DNA of 64,000 nt, taken from positions 6,167,001 through 6,231,000 of the forward strand of contig NZ_CP118615.1 of the NCBI RefSeq assembly GCF_028993575.1. The letters run 5' to 3'. The notes beneath the pieces are model-generated. The model saw only the letters and a program-made list of their open reading frames with translations, ran no database searches and had not been told where the DNA came from. The position numbers were made by a program, and so were the translations under genes. The stretch is from Micromonospora cathayae (GTDB lineage: Bacteria; Actinomycetota; Actinomycetes; Mycobacteriales; Micromonosporaceae). Positions 8,993 through 16,810 of the stretch are shown here, piece by piece. Each line of letters opens with the position of its first letter. Position 1 is the first letter of the stretch.

Positions 8993-9092
8993 CGTCGTCT
9001 CTCCTTGGAAGTGGGATCTGGCCTGGTGGGAAAGGTCGGGGTGGGCCGGTCGGTGGGTGTGGCGGGACGCCCGGTGGGTGCCGGACGTCGGG

Positions 9093-10052
9093 TCAGGGCA
9101 GGGCGGCACGGGCGGCCTTGTGCCCGTCGACGGCCTGGGCGGTGCGTTGAAAGGCGGCGTGGGCGCGGGCGTGGGTGCGCTGCGCGACCGCCACGTACAG
9201 CAGGTCGAGCACCACGAGTTGGGGGTGGCGGGCGGAGAGCGCGTCGGGGCGGAAGGTGGTGGCCTGGCTGGCGGTGAGCAGCACGACGTCGGCCAGCTCG
9301 GCCAGCGGTGAGCGGGGGAAGCCGGTCAGCGCGACGGTGGTCGCGCCCCGGCTGCCCGCCTCGGCGAGGGTCTCGATGGTCTCCCGGGTCTGCCCGGTGT
9401 GCGAGATGCCCAGCGCCACGTCACCGGGGCGCAGTAGCGCGGCGCTGGCCAGACCCTCGTGCACGTCGTTCCAGGCCCACGCGGCCACCCCGATGCGGTG
9501 CAGGCTGACCTGCATCTCCTCGCCGACCAGGGCGCTGCCGCCGGCCCCGAAGATGGTCACCCGGTCGGCGCCGGCGATGGCGACGGCGGCCCGTTCCACC
9601 TCGGCCAGGTCGAGCAGCGCGGCGGTGTCGTGCATGGCCCGGGTGTCCGCGGCCATGATCTGCCCGAGCACCCGTTCGAGGGGGTCACCGGGCTGGATCT
9701 CCCGGCCGATGTCGACGGTCCAGCCGGCCGAGCGGGCCCGCCCGGTCTCGGCGGCGATGCCGAGCCGCAGGTCGGCGTACCCGTCGAAGCCCATCGCCCG
9801 GCAGAACCGGGTGACCGTGGCCGGCGAGGTGCCGCTGCGCTCGGCGAGTTCCACGATGGTGGCGCGGGCCGCCCCCTCCGGGTCGCTGAGCACGTGCTCG
9901 GCGACCCGGCGCAGTGCCCCGGTCAGTTCGTCGGTGCCGGCCCGGACCCGGGCCAGCACGCCCTCGGAGGCGACCCCGAGCGGGTCCCGGCGGTCGGACC
10001 CGTCGGTGTCGACCACCGCGGCGGCGATGGCGTCCACCCCGTGATCGACCAT
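9093..10052 (-). CDS. MurR/RpiR-family SIS-domain regulator of amino-sugar uptake
   Basis: A 319-residue regulator. Residues about 25-105 hold the RpiR-type HTH (IVELAERSGTSPATVTRFCRAMGFDGYADL). Residues about 135-290 hold a SIS sugar-phosphate-binding domain (RVTIFGAGGSALVGEEMQ, then DVALGISHTGQTRETIETLA). MurR/RpiR proteins sense phosphosugars such as MurNAc-6-P or GlcNAc-6-P. Here it is followed by ngcEFG-like genes and faces a GlcNAc-type kinase, so it probably represses both units until the phosphosugar accumulates. The ATG at 10052 follows AAGGTGG by 7 bases. Streptomyces ngc uses a different regulator type, so the control here would be distinct. Confidence 0.85.
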   Translation of the reverse strand: MVDHGVDAIAAAVVDTDGSDRRDPLGVASEGVLARVRAGTDELTGALRRVAEHVLSDPEGAARATIVELAERSGTSPATVTRFCRAMGFDGYADLRLGIAAETGRARSAGWTVDIGREIQPGDPLERVLGQIMAADTRAMHDTAALLDLAEVERAAVAIAGADRVTIFGAGGSALVGEEMQVSLHRIGVAAWAWNDVHEGLASAALLRPGDVALGISHTGQTRETIETLAEAGSRGATTVALTGFPRSPLAELADVVLLTASQATTFRPDALSARHPQLVVLDLLYVAVAQRTHARAHAAFQRTAQAVDGHKAARAALP

Positions 10053-10071
10053 CGAGGCCCACCTTTCGGAA

Positions 10072-10112
10072 AAGAGTGTTAACTGTTAGTGGTAAAAGTT
10101 CTTACTGAAGGG
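10072..10112. promoter_or_regulatory. AT-rich operator/promoter island between rpiR and the sugar kinase gene
   Basis: A roughly 40-base stretch of low GC in a very GC-rich locus. It contains GTTAACTGTTAG and AGTAAGAACTTTTACCACT (the latter read on the minus strand), giving repeated TTA/TAA half-sites. It precedes the regulator by about 25 bases and lies between the divergent genes, where a MurR/RpiR operator would be expected. No exact consensus is claimed. Confidence 0.4.
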
Positions 10113-10254
10113 CCCTCCGTGTCAAGTCCGTGGGCGAAGTTTTCAAACTGTTACCTGGACCACACCGTGCGTGGCGCTCCCGCCCCTTGCCAGCCGCACC
10201 CGGGTCGACCAGCATGAACCCGCCCCACGGGACGATCATCGGGAGGTTCGCGGC

Positions 10255-11334
10255 ATGTCCGGCAACACCCTGGGCGACCGGGCCACCGGCGACGGCGAGC
10301 CGGGCGACCGGGCCACCGGCGACGGCGAGCCGGACGGCCGGGCCAGCGGCGGCAGCGTGGTGGTCGGGCTGGACGTCGGCGGTACCTCCACCCGGGCCGC
10401 CGTGGTGACCACCGCCGGGACACGACTGGGCACCGGTCGGGCCGGCGGCGGCAACCCGACCAGCCACGGGGCCGACCGGGCGGCCGACGAACTCCGTACC
10501 GCGCTGCGCGCCGCGCTGGCCGGGACCGATCCGGGCCGGGTCGTCGGCGGGGTGATCGGGCTCGCCGGGGCCGGCCGGCTGCGCGCCGACCCGGCCGGGC
10601 GGGCGGCCTTCGACCGGGCCTGGCACGACGCCGGACTGCGCTGCCCGTACACCGTGCACAGCGACGCGCTGATCGCGTACGCCTCCGGCAGCGCGGCCCC
10701 CGACGGCACCGTCCTCATCGCCGGCACCGGGGCCATCGCCGCCCAGGTACGCGACCTGCGCCTGGACCGGGTCGCCGACGGACACGGCTGGTTGCTCGGC
10801 GACGCCGGATCCGGCTTCTGGCTGGGGCGGGAGGCGGTCCGCCGGGTCCTGGCCGACCTGGACCGGCACCGCGCACCCGATCCGCTCGGCGAACAGGTCC
10901 TCACCGCGTTGCTCGGCCGGGCCACCGTCGCGCCCCGCCCCCGGGACACGGTGGACGCGCTGGTCCAGACGGTCACCCGGGCCACCCCGGTGGAACTGGC
11001 CCGGCTGGCTCCGCTGGTGGCGGACGCCGCCCGCCGGGCCGAGCCGGGCGGCTCCGCACTGATCGGGCAGGCCGCCGCGCACCTGGCCGAGAGCGCCACC
11101 CGGATCCGCCCACCGGGAACCACCGAACCGATCGTCCTCGCCGGTGGGCTGCTCACCGGGGGGACCCCGCTCGCCGACGCGCTCCGTGCGGAACTGGCCC
11201 GCCGCTGGCCGGACGCCCCGCTGCGCCGGGCCGGCGACGGTGCCGCCGCCGCGGCCTGGCTCGCCGCCCGCGATCTGCCCGAGGTCACCGACCCGGTCGC
11301 CCTGCACACCCGGCTGCTGGCCGATCGGCCGTAG
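10255..11334 (+). CDS. BadF/BadG-type N-acetylglucosamine kinase
   Basis: A 359-residue sugar kinase of the actin-like ATPase fold. The ATG at 10255 has a GGAGG site 8 bases upstream. Phosphate-1 motif: VVGLDVGGTSTRAAVV near residue 40. Phosphate-2: LIAGTGAIAAQ near 155. Adenosine motif: IVLAGGLLTGGTPLADAL near 295. The family includes GlcNAc and glucosamine kinases. With the adjacent transporter and RpiR regulator, phosphorylation of imported GlcNAc to GlcNAc-6-P is the best reading. The first 35 residues are a disordered Gly/Asp/Arg leader containing a perfect ten-residue tandem duplication. Confidence 0.8.
   Translation: MSGNTLGDRATGDGEPGDRATGDGEPDGRASGGSVVVGLDVGGTSTRAAVVTTAGTRLGTGRAGGGNPTSHGADRAADELRTALRAALAGTDPGRVVGGVIGLAGAGRLRADPAGRAAFDRAWHDAGLRCPYTVHSDALIAYASGSAAPDGTVLIAGTGAIAAQVRDLRLDRVADGHGWLLGDAGSGFWLGREAVRRVLADLDRHRAPDPLGEQVLTALLGRATVAPRPRDTVDALVQTVTRATPVELARLAPLVADAARRAEPGGSALIGQAAAHLAESATRIRPPGTTEPIVLAGGLLTGGTPLADALRAELARRWPDAPLRRAGDGAAAAAWLAARDLPEVTDPVALHTRLLADRP
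10273..10332 (+). repeat. Perfect 30-bp tandem duplication in the kinase N-terminus
   Basis: Two identical 30-bp units (10273-10302 and 10303-10332) encode GDRATGDGEP twice, ahead of the kinase domain. A third, partly matching unit follows. Exact identity at the DNA level suggests a recent slippage or duplication event. Confidence 0.85.
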
Positions 11335-11404
11335 CGCGCCGGCGTCGGCCGGCACGGTGTGCGGCAGACCGGCCGTTGCCCACCCGGCCACCGCTCGCCG
11401 GGCA

Positions 11405-11410
11405 TAGCCT
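11405..11410 (+). promoter_or_regulatory. -10 element TAGCCT for a leaderless acyltransferase mRNA
   Basis: TAGCCT ends 6 bases before the ATG at 11417, which places the expected transcription start at the start codon. No ribosome site is seen between them. Confidence 0.5.
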
Positions 11411-11416
11411 GACGGT

Positions 11417-12778
11417 ATGCGCCGGCTGCGGCAGCTCGCCGAGCGGACGCCGGCCGACCGGGAACGGTACGTCGACCTGCTCCGCGCGGCGGCGATCACC
11501 ATGGTCGTGATCGGTCACTGGAGCGTCACCGTCATCGGTCACGACGCCGCCGGCCGGCCGACCGGCCGGTCCGCGCTGCCGGACCTGCCGTGGGCGTACC
11601 CGCTGACCTGGGTGGCCCAGGTGATACCGGTGTTCTTCCTGGTCGGCGGGTACGCCAACGCCGCCTCGCTGACCTCCCGACGCCGCCGGGGCGGGGACAC
11701 CGCCGGCTGGCTGCTCGACCGCAGCGCCCGGCTGGTCCGGCCGACCACCGTGCTGGTGCTGGTGCTCACCGCCGGCGCGCTGGCCGCCCGGCTGGCCGGG
11801 GTCGAACCGGCCCAGGTCCGTACCGTGGTCTGGTTCGCCACCGTGCCGCTGTGGTTCCTCGCCGCGTACCTGCTGGTGGTGCCGCTGACCCCGGTGACGT
11901 ACGCCCTGCACGAGCGCTTCGGGCTGGCCGTGCCGGTGGTGCTGGCGGCCCTGGTCGGGCTCGGCGACCTGGGCCGGCTCACCGGTCCGGCCAGCCTCGC
12001 CCTGGGCAACTACCTGTTCGGCTGGCTCGCCCTCCACCAGCTCGGCTACGGCTGGTACGACGCCCAGCACGGGGTGTCCCGACGGATCCGCCGGCTGCCA
12101 CCGACCCGGCGGACGGGCTGGCCGCTGCTGCTGGGCGGAGCCACCGTGCTGGTGCTGGCGACCACCGTCGGGCCGTACCCGGTCAGCATGCTGAGCGTGC
12201 CCGGCCTGCGGCTGGACAACGCCGCCCCGCCGAGCCTGGCGCTGCTCGCCCTGGCCACCGCGCAGCTCGGGCTGATCCTGGTGCTGCGGGAACCGGCCGA
12301 GCGGTGGCTGCGCCGGCCCGGCCCGTGGCAGGCGGTGATCGCGGTGAACGCGGTGGTGCTGACCATCTTCCTCTGGCACCTGAGCGCGGCGGTCCTGCTG
12401 ATCGGCGGGCTCGACGCGGTGGGCCTGCTACCCACCCCGTCGGTGCACTCCCCGGCCTGGCTGGCCTGGCGGGTGCCCTGGCTGCTCATGCTGACGGTGG
12501 TGCTCGCGGCGCTGGTCGCCGTCTTCGGCCCGGTGGAGGCCCGCACCGGCCACCGGTCCCCGACCGGACCGTCCACCCGGAACGACCGGGCACGCGGCGC
12601 GCTGGCGGTGGTCGGGTACGGCGCGGTGGTCGCCGCCCTGGTGGTCAACGCGGTCACCCCGAAGGACGCGCCGGAGCCGTGGGGCCTGCCGGTCGCCGCG
12701 CTGGTGGCGTACCTGGTGGGGGCGGGTCTGCTGCGGCTGCTCCGCGCCCACCCGACGCAGCAGACGGACATGAGGTGA
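11417..12778 (+). CDS. Acyltransferase-3 family integral membrane protein
   Basis: A 453-residue multi-spanning protein. The N-terminus has the family signature (YVDLLRAAAITMVVIGHWSV), with the conserved Arg and the HW position of the putative active site. About ten hydrophobic helices follow. Family members O-acylate polysaccharides, antibiotics or cell-wall components in the membrane. The substrate cannot be read here. The gene appears to be transcribed as a leaderless mRNA and has no ribosome site. It converges on azlCD. Its last codons and stop lie in a short repeat also found at the end of azlD. Confidence 0.8.
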   Translation: MRRLRQLAERTPADRERYVDLLRAAAITMVVIGHWSVTVIGHDAAGRPTGRSALPDLPWAYPLTWVAQVIPVFFLVGGYANAASLTSRRRRGGDTAGWLLDRSARLVRPTTVLVLVLTAGALAARLAGVEPAQVRTVVWFATVPLWFLAAYLLVVPLTPVTYALHERFGLAVPVVLAALVGLGDLGRLTGPASLALGNYLFGWLALHQLGYGWYDAQHGVSRRIRRLPPTRRTGWPLLLGGATVLVLATTVGPYPVSMLSVPGLRLDNAAPPSLALLALATAQLGLILVLREPAERWLRRPGPWQAVIAVNAVVLTIFLWHLSAAVLLIGGLDAVGLLPTPSVHSPAWLAWRVPWLLMLTVVLAALVAVFGPVEARTGHRSPTGPSTRNDRARGALAVVGYGAVVAALVVNAVTPKDAPEPWGLPVAALVAYLVGAGLLRLLRAHPTQQTDMR

Positions 12779-12857
12779 GCAGGCGCAGCAGCGAGTGGAC
12801 GGACGCCCGGTGCGCAGGCGCAGCACCGGGCGGAGGTCAGGTGAGCAGGCGCAGTAG
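12774..12857. repeat. Three imperfect 18-bp direct repeats spanning two convergent stops
   Basis: Near-identical units (GGTGAGCAGGCGCAGCAG and variants) lie at 12774-12791, 12809-12826 and 12840-12857. The first overlaps the acyltransferase stop and the last lies inside the end of azlD. This looks like local copying of the 3' end of azlD into the intergenic space. Confidence 0.7.
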
Positions 12858-13139
12858 TGCGGCGGTGCCGGCGCCCAGGGCCACCACCAGCAGGAACGGC
12901 GCACGCAGCAGCACCGCCAGGGCGGCCACCGCGACGCCGGCCGCCCGGGCGTCCAGCACCAGCTGGTGGCCCGCGCCGAAGGTCTGCACCGCGACCAGGG
13001 CGGCGAGCAGCGCCACCGGCAGCAGCGCGGCCACCTCCTCGACGCGCGGCTGTTCCAGCACCGATCTGGGCACCAGCAGGCCGACGAGTTTCAGCAGGTA
13101 GACCCCGAGCGCGCCGAGCAGGATCGCCGTCCACATCAC
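12837..13139 (-). CDS. azlD: AzlD-family branched-chain amino-acid export subunit
   Basis: A 100-residue protein with three to four helices (MMWTAILLGALGVYLLKLVG at the start, then VEEVAALLPVALLAALVAVQ). This is the usual size of the small AzlD partner. Its ATG overlaps the azlC stop by four bases, so the two are translationally coupled. AzlCD pairs export branched-chain amino acids, and homologues export 4-azaleucine. The substrate here is inferred. Confidence 0.82.
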   Translation of the reverse strand: MMWTAILLGALGVYLLKLVGLLVPRSVLEQPRVEEVAALLPVALLAALVAVQTFGAGHQLVLDARAAGVAVAALAVLLRAPFLLVVALGAGTAALLRLLT

Positions 13140-13990
13140 CGGCCACCACCGTCCGCGCCGACCCCGTCCCGGTCGCCGCCGACCCCGCCGGCCGCGCCCC
13201 GGGCGGCCCCGTCACCCGCGACGGCCCCGCTCCGGGCGGCCCCGTCGTTCCCGCCGGCCGGACTTCGGTCGGTGCCGCCGGTCGCGCCCCGGTTGGTGCC
13301 CCGCCCGCCGCCGAGCAGGGCCGCGACCACCGCGACCAAACCGGCCACCAGGATCGGCAGGCCGCTGGGCAGCAGCGGGACGGCGACCAGGGCAGTCGCC
13401 GCAGCGGCCACCGCCACCGCCCACAGCCGCCGGTTCCGCAGCCGGGGCGCCAGCAGGGCGAGGAACGCCGCCGGCGCGGCCACGTCCAAGCCGAGGGCCT
13501 CCGGGTCGGGCAGCACCCGAGCCCCCAGCGCCCCGGCCAGGGTGGCCACATTCCAGCAGACGAAGACCGCGACCCCGGTGGCCCAGAACGCCAGCCGGGC
13601 CTGCCGGGGCTCGTCCCGGACCAGGGCCATCGCCGCGCTCTCGTCGATGACGAGCTGCGCGCCGCCCAGCCGGCCCGGTCCACGTACCCGCAGCAGGGAC
13701 GACAGGTTCAGCCCGTAGAGGGCGTTGCGGACCCCCAGCAGGGTGGCGGTGGCCGCGGCGGTGAGCGCGCCACCGCCGGCCGCCAGTACCCCGACCACCG
13801 CGAACTGGGAGGCCCCGGAGAACATCAGCAGCGACAGTGCGCAGGTCTGGAGCACCGACAGACCGGCCAGCACGGCGAGCGCCCCGAAGGAGAGGCCGAG
13901 CGCGCCGACGGCCACCCCGACCCCGGCCGCGTCGGACAGCACCGCCCGCCGGGTCCGCCGCCAATCCTGATCGGTCACCGCGACGCCCAC
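13136..13990 (-). CDS. azlC: AzlC-family amino-acid exporter permease
   Basis: A 284-residue membrane protein. The GTG at 13990 is preferred because GGGGAGGGGAAC lies just upstream; an ATG at 14029 would add 13 Gly-rich residues. The AzlC core is clear: LSFGALAVLAGLSVLQTCAL, then LLMFSGASQFAVVGVLAAGG, with later helices around FWATGVAVFVCWNVATLAG. The C-terminal 60 residues, beyond the last helix (VAALLGGGRGTN...), are an unusual Gly/Asp/Ala-rich hydrophilic tail. It forms an operon with azlD. Confidence 0.85.
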   Translation of the reverse strand: MGVAVTDQDWRRTRRAVLSDAAGVGVAVGALGLSFGALAVLAGLSVLQTCALSLLMFSGASQFAVVGVLAAGGGALTAAATATLLGVRNALYGLNLSSLLRVRGPGRLGGAQLVIDESAAMALVRDEPRQARLAFWATGVAVFVCWNVATLAGALGARVLPDPEALGLDVAAPAAFLALLAPRLRNRRLWAVAVAAAATALVAVPLLPSGLPILVAGLVAVVAALLGGGRGTNRGATGGTDRSPAGGNDGAARSGAVAGDGAARGAAGGVGGDRDGVGADGGGR

Positions 13991-14055
13991 ACCGTTCCCC
14001 TCCCCCGCCGACCCACCGGTCCGCCCCATTCTGCCGGGCGGGCCGGTGGCGCAGC

Positions 14056-15399
14056 TCAGGCGGTGTCCCGGACGGCCTGGGCGAACACCTCGGAGCGGTG
14101 CTCGAAGTTACGGAACCGGCCGTAGCTGGGCGCGGCCGGCGACAGCAGCACCACCCCGCCGGGAGGGGTGAGCTTGCGGGCCAGCCGGACCGCCGCGACC
14201 AGGTCGTCGGCGAGTTCGGTACGCACCCGGGGCAGCCCGGCCAGGGCGTCGACGATCCGCGGCCCGCTGTCCGGAATGCCGATCACGGTGATCTCCCGGT
14301 CGGCCAGGTGCGCCCGCAGCGGCGCGTAGTCCAACCCCCGGTCAGTACCGCCGACGATCACCGTCAACGGCCGGGCGTCGTACGCGTCGATCGCGTGCAT
14401 CGCCGCGTACGGGCTGGTGGCGAGGGTGTCGTCGACGAAGGTGAGCCCGGACGGGTCGGCGATCTCGGTGAGCCGGTGGGCCAGCCCCTGGAACCCGGCG
14501 ACCGCCGCCCCGATCTCGGCGGACCGGCCCGGCACGTCCACGCCGAGCGCGTCGAGCACGGCGAGCGCCACGCACAGGTTCCCCGCGTTGTGCGCGCCGA
14601 CCAGCGGCAACGTGGTACGCGGGAAGAGCGGCCGGTCGGCGGCGTGGAACCAGGGCGTGCCGTCCGGGCCGGACGCGACGTGGAAGCCGCCGGGCAGGCC
14701 GGCCCGGACCGCCGGGTGGTCGCCCAGCTCGGCGGCGAGCCGCTCGTCGGTGCCGTTGACCACGGTGGTCTCCGGGCCGTGGGCGAGCAGGTTCAGCTTG
14801 TCCCGGTAGTACTCGCGTTCGCCGCCGTGCGCGTCCAGGTGCTCCGGGAACAGCGCGGTGACCACCGCCACCCGGGGCGAGTCGGTCAGGTCGGCGCACT
14901 GGTAGCTGGACAGTTCCAGCACGTACAGCTCGGCGTCGGGCAGGTCGAGCAGGGGTACGCCGATGTTGCCGCCGAAGACGTTGGGCCGGCCGACGGCGGT
15001 GAGCAGGTGGCTGATCAGGCTGGAGGTGGTGCTCTTGCCCTTGCTGCCGGTGACCCCGACGGTGCGGGCGGCGTGGTCGGCCATCCACAGCGCGCTGCCA
15101 CCGGTGACGGTGACGCCCCGGCGACGCAGCTCGACCAGCCACGGGTGGGTCTGCGGCACGCCCGGCGAGCGGACCACCACGTCGGCGGCGGCCAGCGCCG
15201 GGAACGCCCCGTCACCGGTGACCAGCGGCGCGGCCTCGGCCAACGGGCCGGACCAGTCCAGCGAGAGGAAGTTCGCGCTGTCGTCGACGGCGACCAGATT
15301 GGCCGGACCGTGCGCGGCCACCGCGGTCACCGCCGCCCGGCCCTCCCGCCCGGTGCCCCAGACGGCCACGGTACGTCCGTGCAGGTCAGACAGGCGCAC
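14056..15399 (-). CDS. murD2: MurD2: UDP-MurNAc-L-alanine--L-glutamate ligase
   Basis: A 447-residue Mur ligase. The GTG at 15399 follows GGAGGAG by 7 bases; a GTG at 15438 is less likely. The N-terminal Rossmann-like part is at residues 1-100 (VAVWGTGREGRAAV). The ATP loop is TVGVTGSKGKSTTSSL, near 115. Further motifs are LELSSYQ near 165, FPEHLDAHG near 185 and VGAHNAGNLCVAL near 275. It is divergent from murL with 54 bases between. In Xanthomonas, MurD2 adds L-Glu to UDP-MurNAc-L-Ala and MurL then epimerises it. The pairing supports this over ordinary MurD, which uses D-Glu. Residues deciding L- versus D-Glu cannot be judged by eye. Confidence 0.85.
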   Translation of the reverse strand: MRLSDLHGRTVAVWGTGREGRAAVTAVAAHGPANLVAVDDSANFLSLDWSGPLAEAAPLVTGDGAFPALAAADVVVRSPGVPQTHPWLVELRRRGVTVTGGSALWMADHAARTVGVTGSKGKSTTSSLISHLLTAVGRPNVFGGNIGVPLLDLPDAELYVLELSSYQCADLTDSPRVAVVTALFPEHLDAHGGEREYYRDKLNLLAHGPETTVVNGTDERLAAELGDHPAVRAGLPGGFHVASGPDGTPWFHAADRPLFPRTTLPLVGAHNAGNLCVALAVLDALGVDVPGRSAEIGAAVAGFQGLAHRLTEIADPSGLTFVDDTLATSPYAAMHAIDAYDARPLTVIVGGTDRGLDYAPLRAHLADREITVIGIPDSGPRIVDALAGLPRVRTELADDLVAAVRLARKLTPPGGVVLLSPAAPSYGRFRNFEHRSEVFAQAVRDTA

Positions 15400-15442
15400 A
15401 GGTGATCTCCTCCAGCCGGGTACGGGCTCATTTGTCACGGCC

Positions 15443-15448
15443 TAGTAT
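15443..15448 (+). promoter_or_regulatory. -10 element TAGTAT for leaderless murL
   Basis: TAGTAT ends 5 bases before the GTG of murL at 15454, in the 54-base divergent gap. No ribosome site precedes the GTG. A matching -35 box is not obvious. Confidence 0.45.
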
Positions 15449-15453
15449 GGCGT

Positions 15454-16803
15454 GTGCCCAACGAACAGCTCCGGCGGATGGACGCCTTCACCTTCCCGTC
15501 CCGCACGATCGACCTGTCCACCGGCGAGGTGCGGCTGGACTACGCGCTCACCGGCCCGGACGGCGACCTGCGGTTCACCGAGGTGGTCACCCTGCCGCTG
15601 CCGGCCCAGCCGCCGTCGGCGGCCACCGTCGCCACCCTCGACCGGGTGCTGGAGCTGCTGCACCTGGCCGCCGGGGTGAGCTACTACAAGGCCGCCGCGC
15701 CGCCCCGGCTGGTGACGCCGGCACCGCTGGGCCCGGCCGCCGTGGCCTGGCTCACCGCCGTCTACACCAGCGGCCTGGCCGAGTACGCGTACCGCAACCA
15801 GCTCCCGTACGTGCTGGAACTGACCCCCGAGGTGCCGGCCGGTTCGGTGCCACCGGCGACCGTGGTCGACACCAGCGAGCGGCGTCCCCTCTCGGCGGTC
15901 GGCGGCGGCAAGGACTCCATCGTCAGCCTGGAGGCGCTGCGGCGGGCCGGCATGGACCCGGTGCCCTTCTCGGTCAACCCGAACCACGTGATCGTGTCGG
16001 TGAACGAGGCGTCCGGGCTGGCCGCGCTGGCCGCCCGGCGGCAGCTGGACCCGGCGCTGTTCGCGCTGAACAAGGCAGGCGCCCGCAACGGGCACATCCC
16101 GGTCACCGCGATCAACTCGCTGATCGCGGTCGCGACCGCCGTGCTGCACGGGCTCGGTCCGGTGGTGATGTCCAACGAGCGGTCCGCGTCCGACCCGAAC
16201 CTGATCTGGAACGGACACGAGATCAACCACCAGTGGTCCAAGGGCGTCGAGGCGGAGGAGCTGATCCGGGGCGCGCTGACCGAGCACGCCGGCCTCACCG
16301 AGCCGTACTTCTCGCTGTTGCGCAGCCTGTCGGAGCTGCACATCGCCCGGTTGTTCGCCGGGTTCACCCGGTACGACGACGTGGTGACCAGCTGCAACGC
16401 CGCGTTCAAGCTGCACGACCCGAGCGCCCGCTGGTGCCGGGACTGCCCGAAGTGCCGGTTCGTCTTCCTGGCGCTGGCCCCGTTCATGCCCCGCGAGCGG
16501 ATCACCCACGTCTTCGGCGGGGACCTGCTCGCCGACCCCGCCCAGCTCCCCGGCTACCGGGAGCTGCTCGGGGTCGACGGGCACAAGCCGTTCGAGTGCG
16601 TCGGCGAGGTCGAGGAGTCCGTGGTGGCGTTGAGCCTGCTCGCCGAGCAGGACCAGTGGCGGGACGCGCCGGTGGTCCGGGCGCTGGTCGAGGCGGTGCC
16701 GCCGCAGGCGTGGACGGCGGCGGCCGGCTCCGACGTGTTCACCCCGGGCGGGCCGAACTTCGTCCCGCCCGCGTACGCGAAGGCCCTGGCGGCGCTGACC
16801 TGA
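15454..16803 (+). CDS. murL: MurL: UDP-MurNAc-L-Ala-L-Glu epimerase
   Basis: A 449-residue protein matching MurL, which converts the terminal L-Glu of UDP-MurNAc-L-Ala-L-Glu to D-Glu using ATP. This bypasses free D-glutamate and the racemase MurI. Visible features: a P-loop-like VGGGKDSIVSLEAL around residue 150, MSNERSASDPNLIWNGHEIN around 240-260, and a Cys cluster WCRDCPKCRFVFLALAPF around 327-344. Length and order fit the family. The GTG start has no ribosome site and lies 5 bases after a -10 element. Divergent murD2 supplies its substrate. A later ATG (15478) is possible. Confidence 0.85.
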   Translation: MPNEQLRRMDAFTFPSRTIDLSTGEVRLDYALTGPDGDLRFTEVVTLPLPAQPPSAATVATLDRVLELLHLAAGVSYYKAAAPPRLVTPAPLGPAAVAWLTAVYTSGLAEYAYRNQLPYVLELTPEVPAGSVPPATVVDTSERRPLSAVGGGKDSIVSLEALRRAGMDPVPFSVNPNHVIVSVNEASGLAALAARRQLDPALFALNKAGARNGHIPVTAINSLIAVATAVLHGLGPVVMSNERSASDPNLIWNGHEINHQWSKGVEAEELIRGALTEHAGLTEPYFSLLRSLSELHIARLFAGFTRYDDVVTSCNAAFKLHDPSARWCRDCPKCRFVFLALAPFMPRERITHVFGGDLLADPAQLPGYRELLGVDGHKPFECVGEVEESVVALSLLAEQDQWRDAPVVRALVEAVPPQAWTAAAGSDVFTPGGPNFVPPAYAKALAALT

Positions 16804-16810
16804 GGCCGGG

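Noticed and set aside
5984..9277. A 1097-codon open frame on the plus strand
   Set aside because: It is antisense to the ngc-like operon and has the Gly/Glu/His/Arg bias of a mirror frame; the minus-strand genes carry the real motifs.
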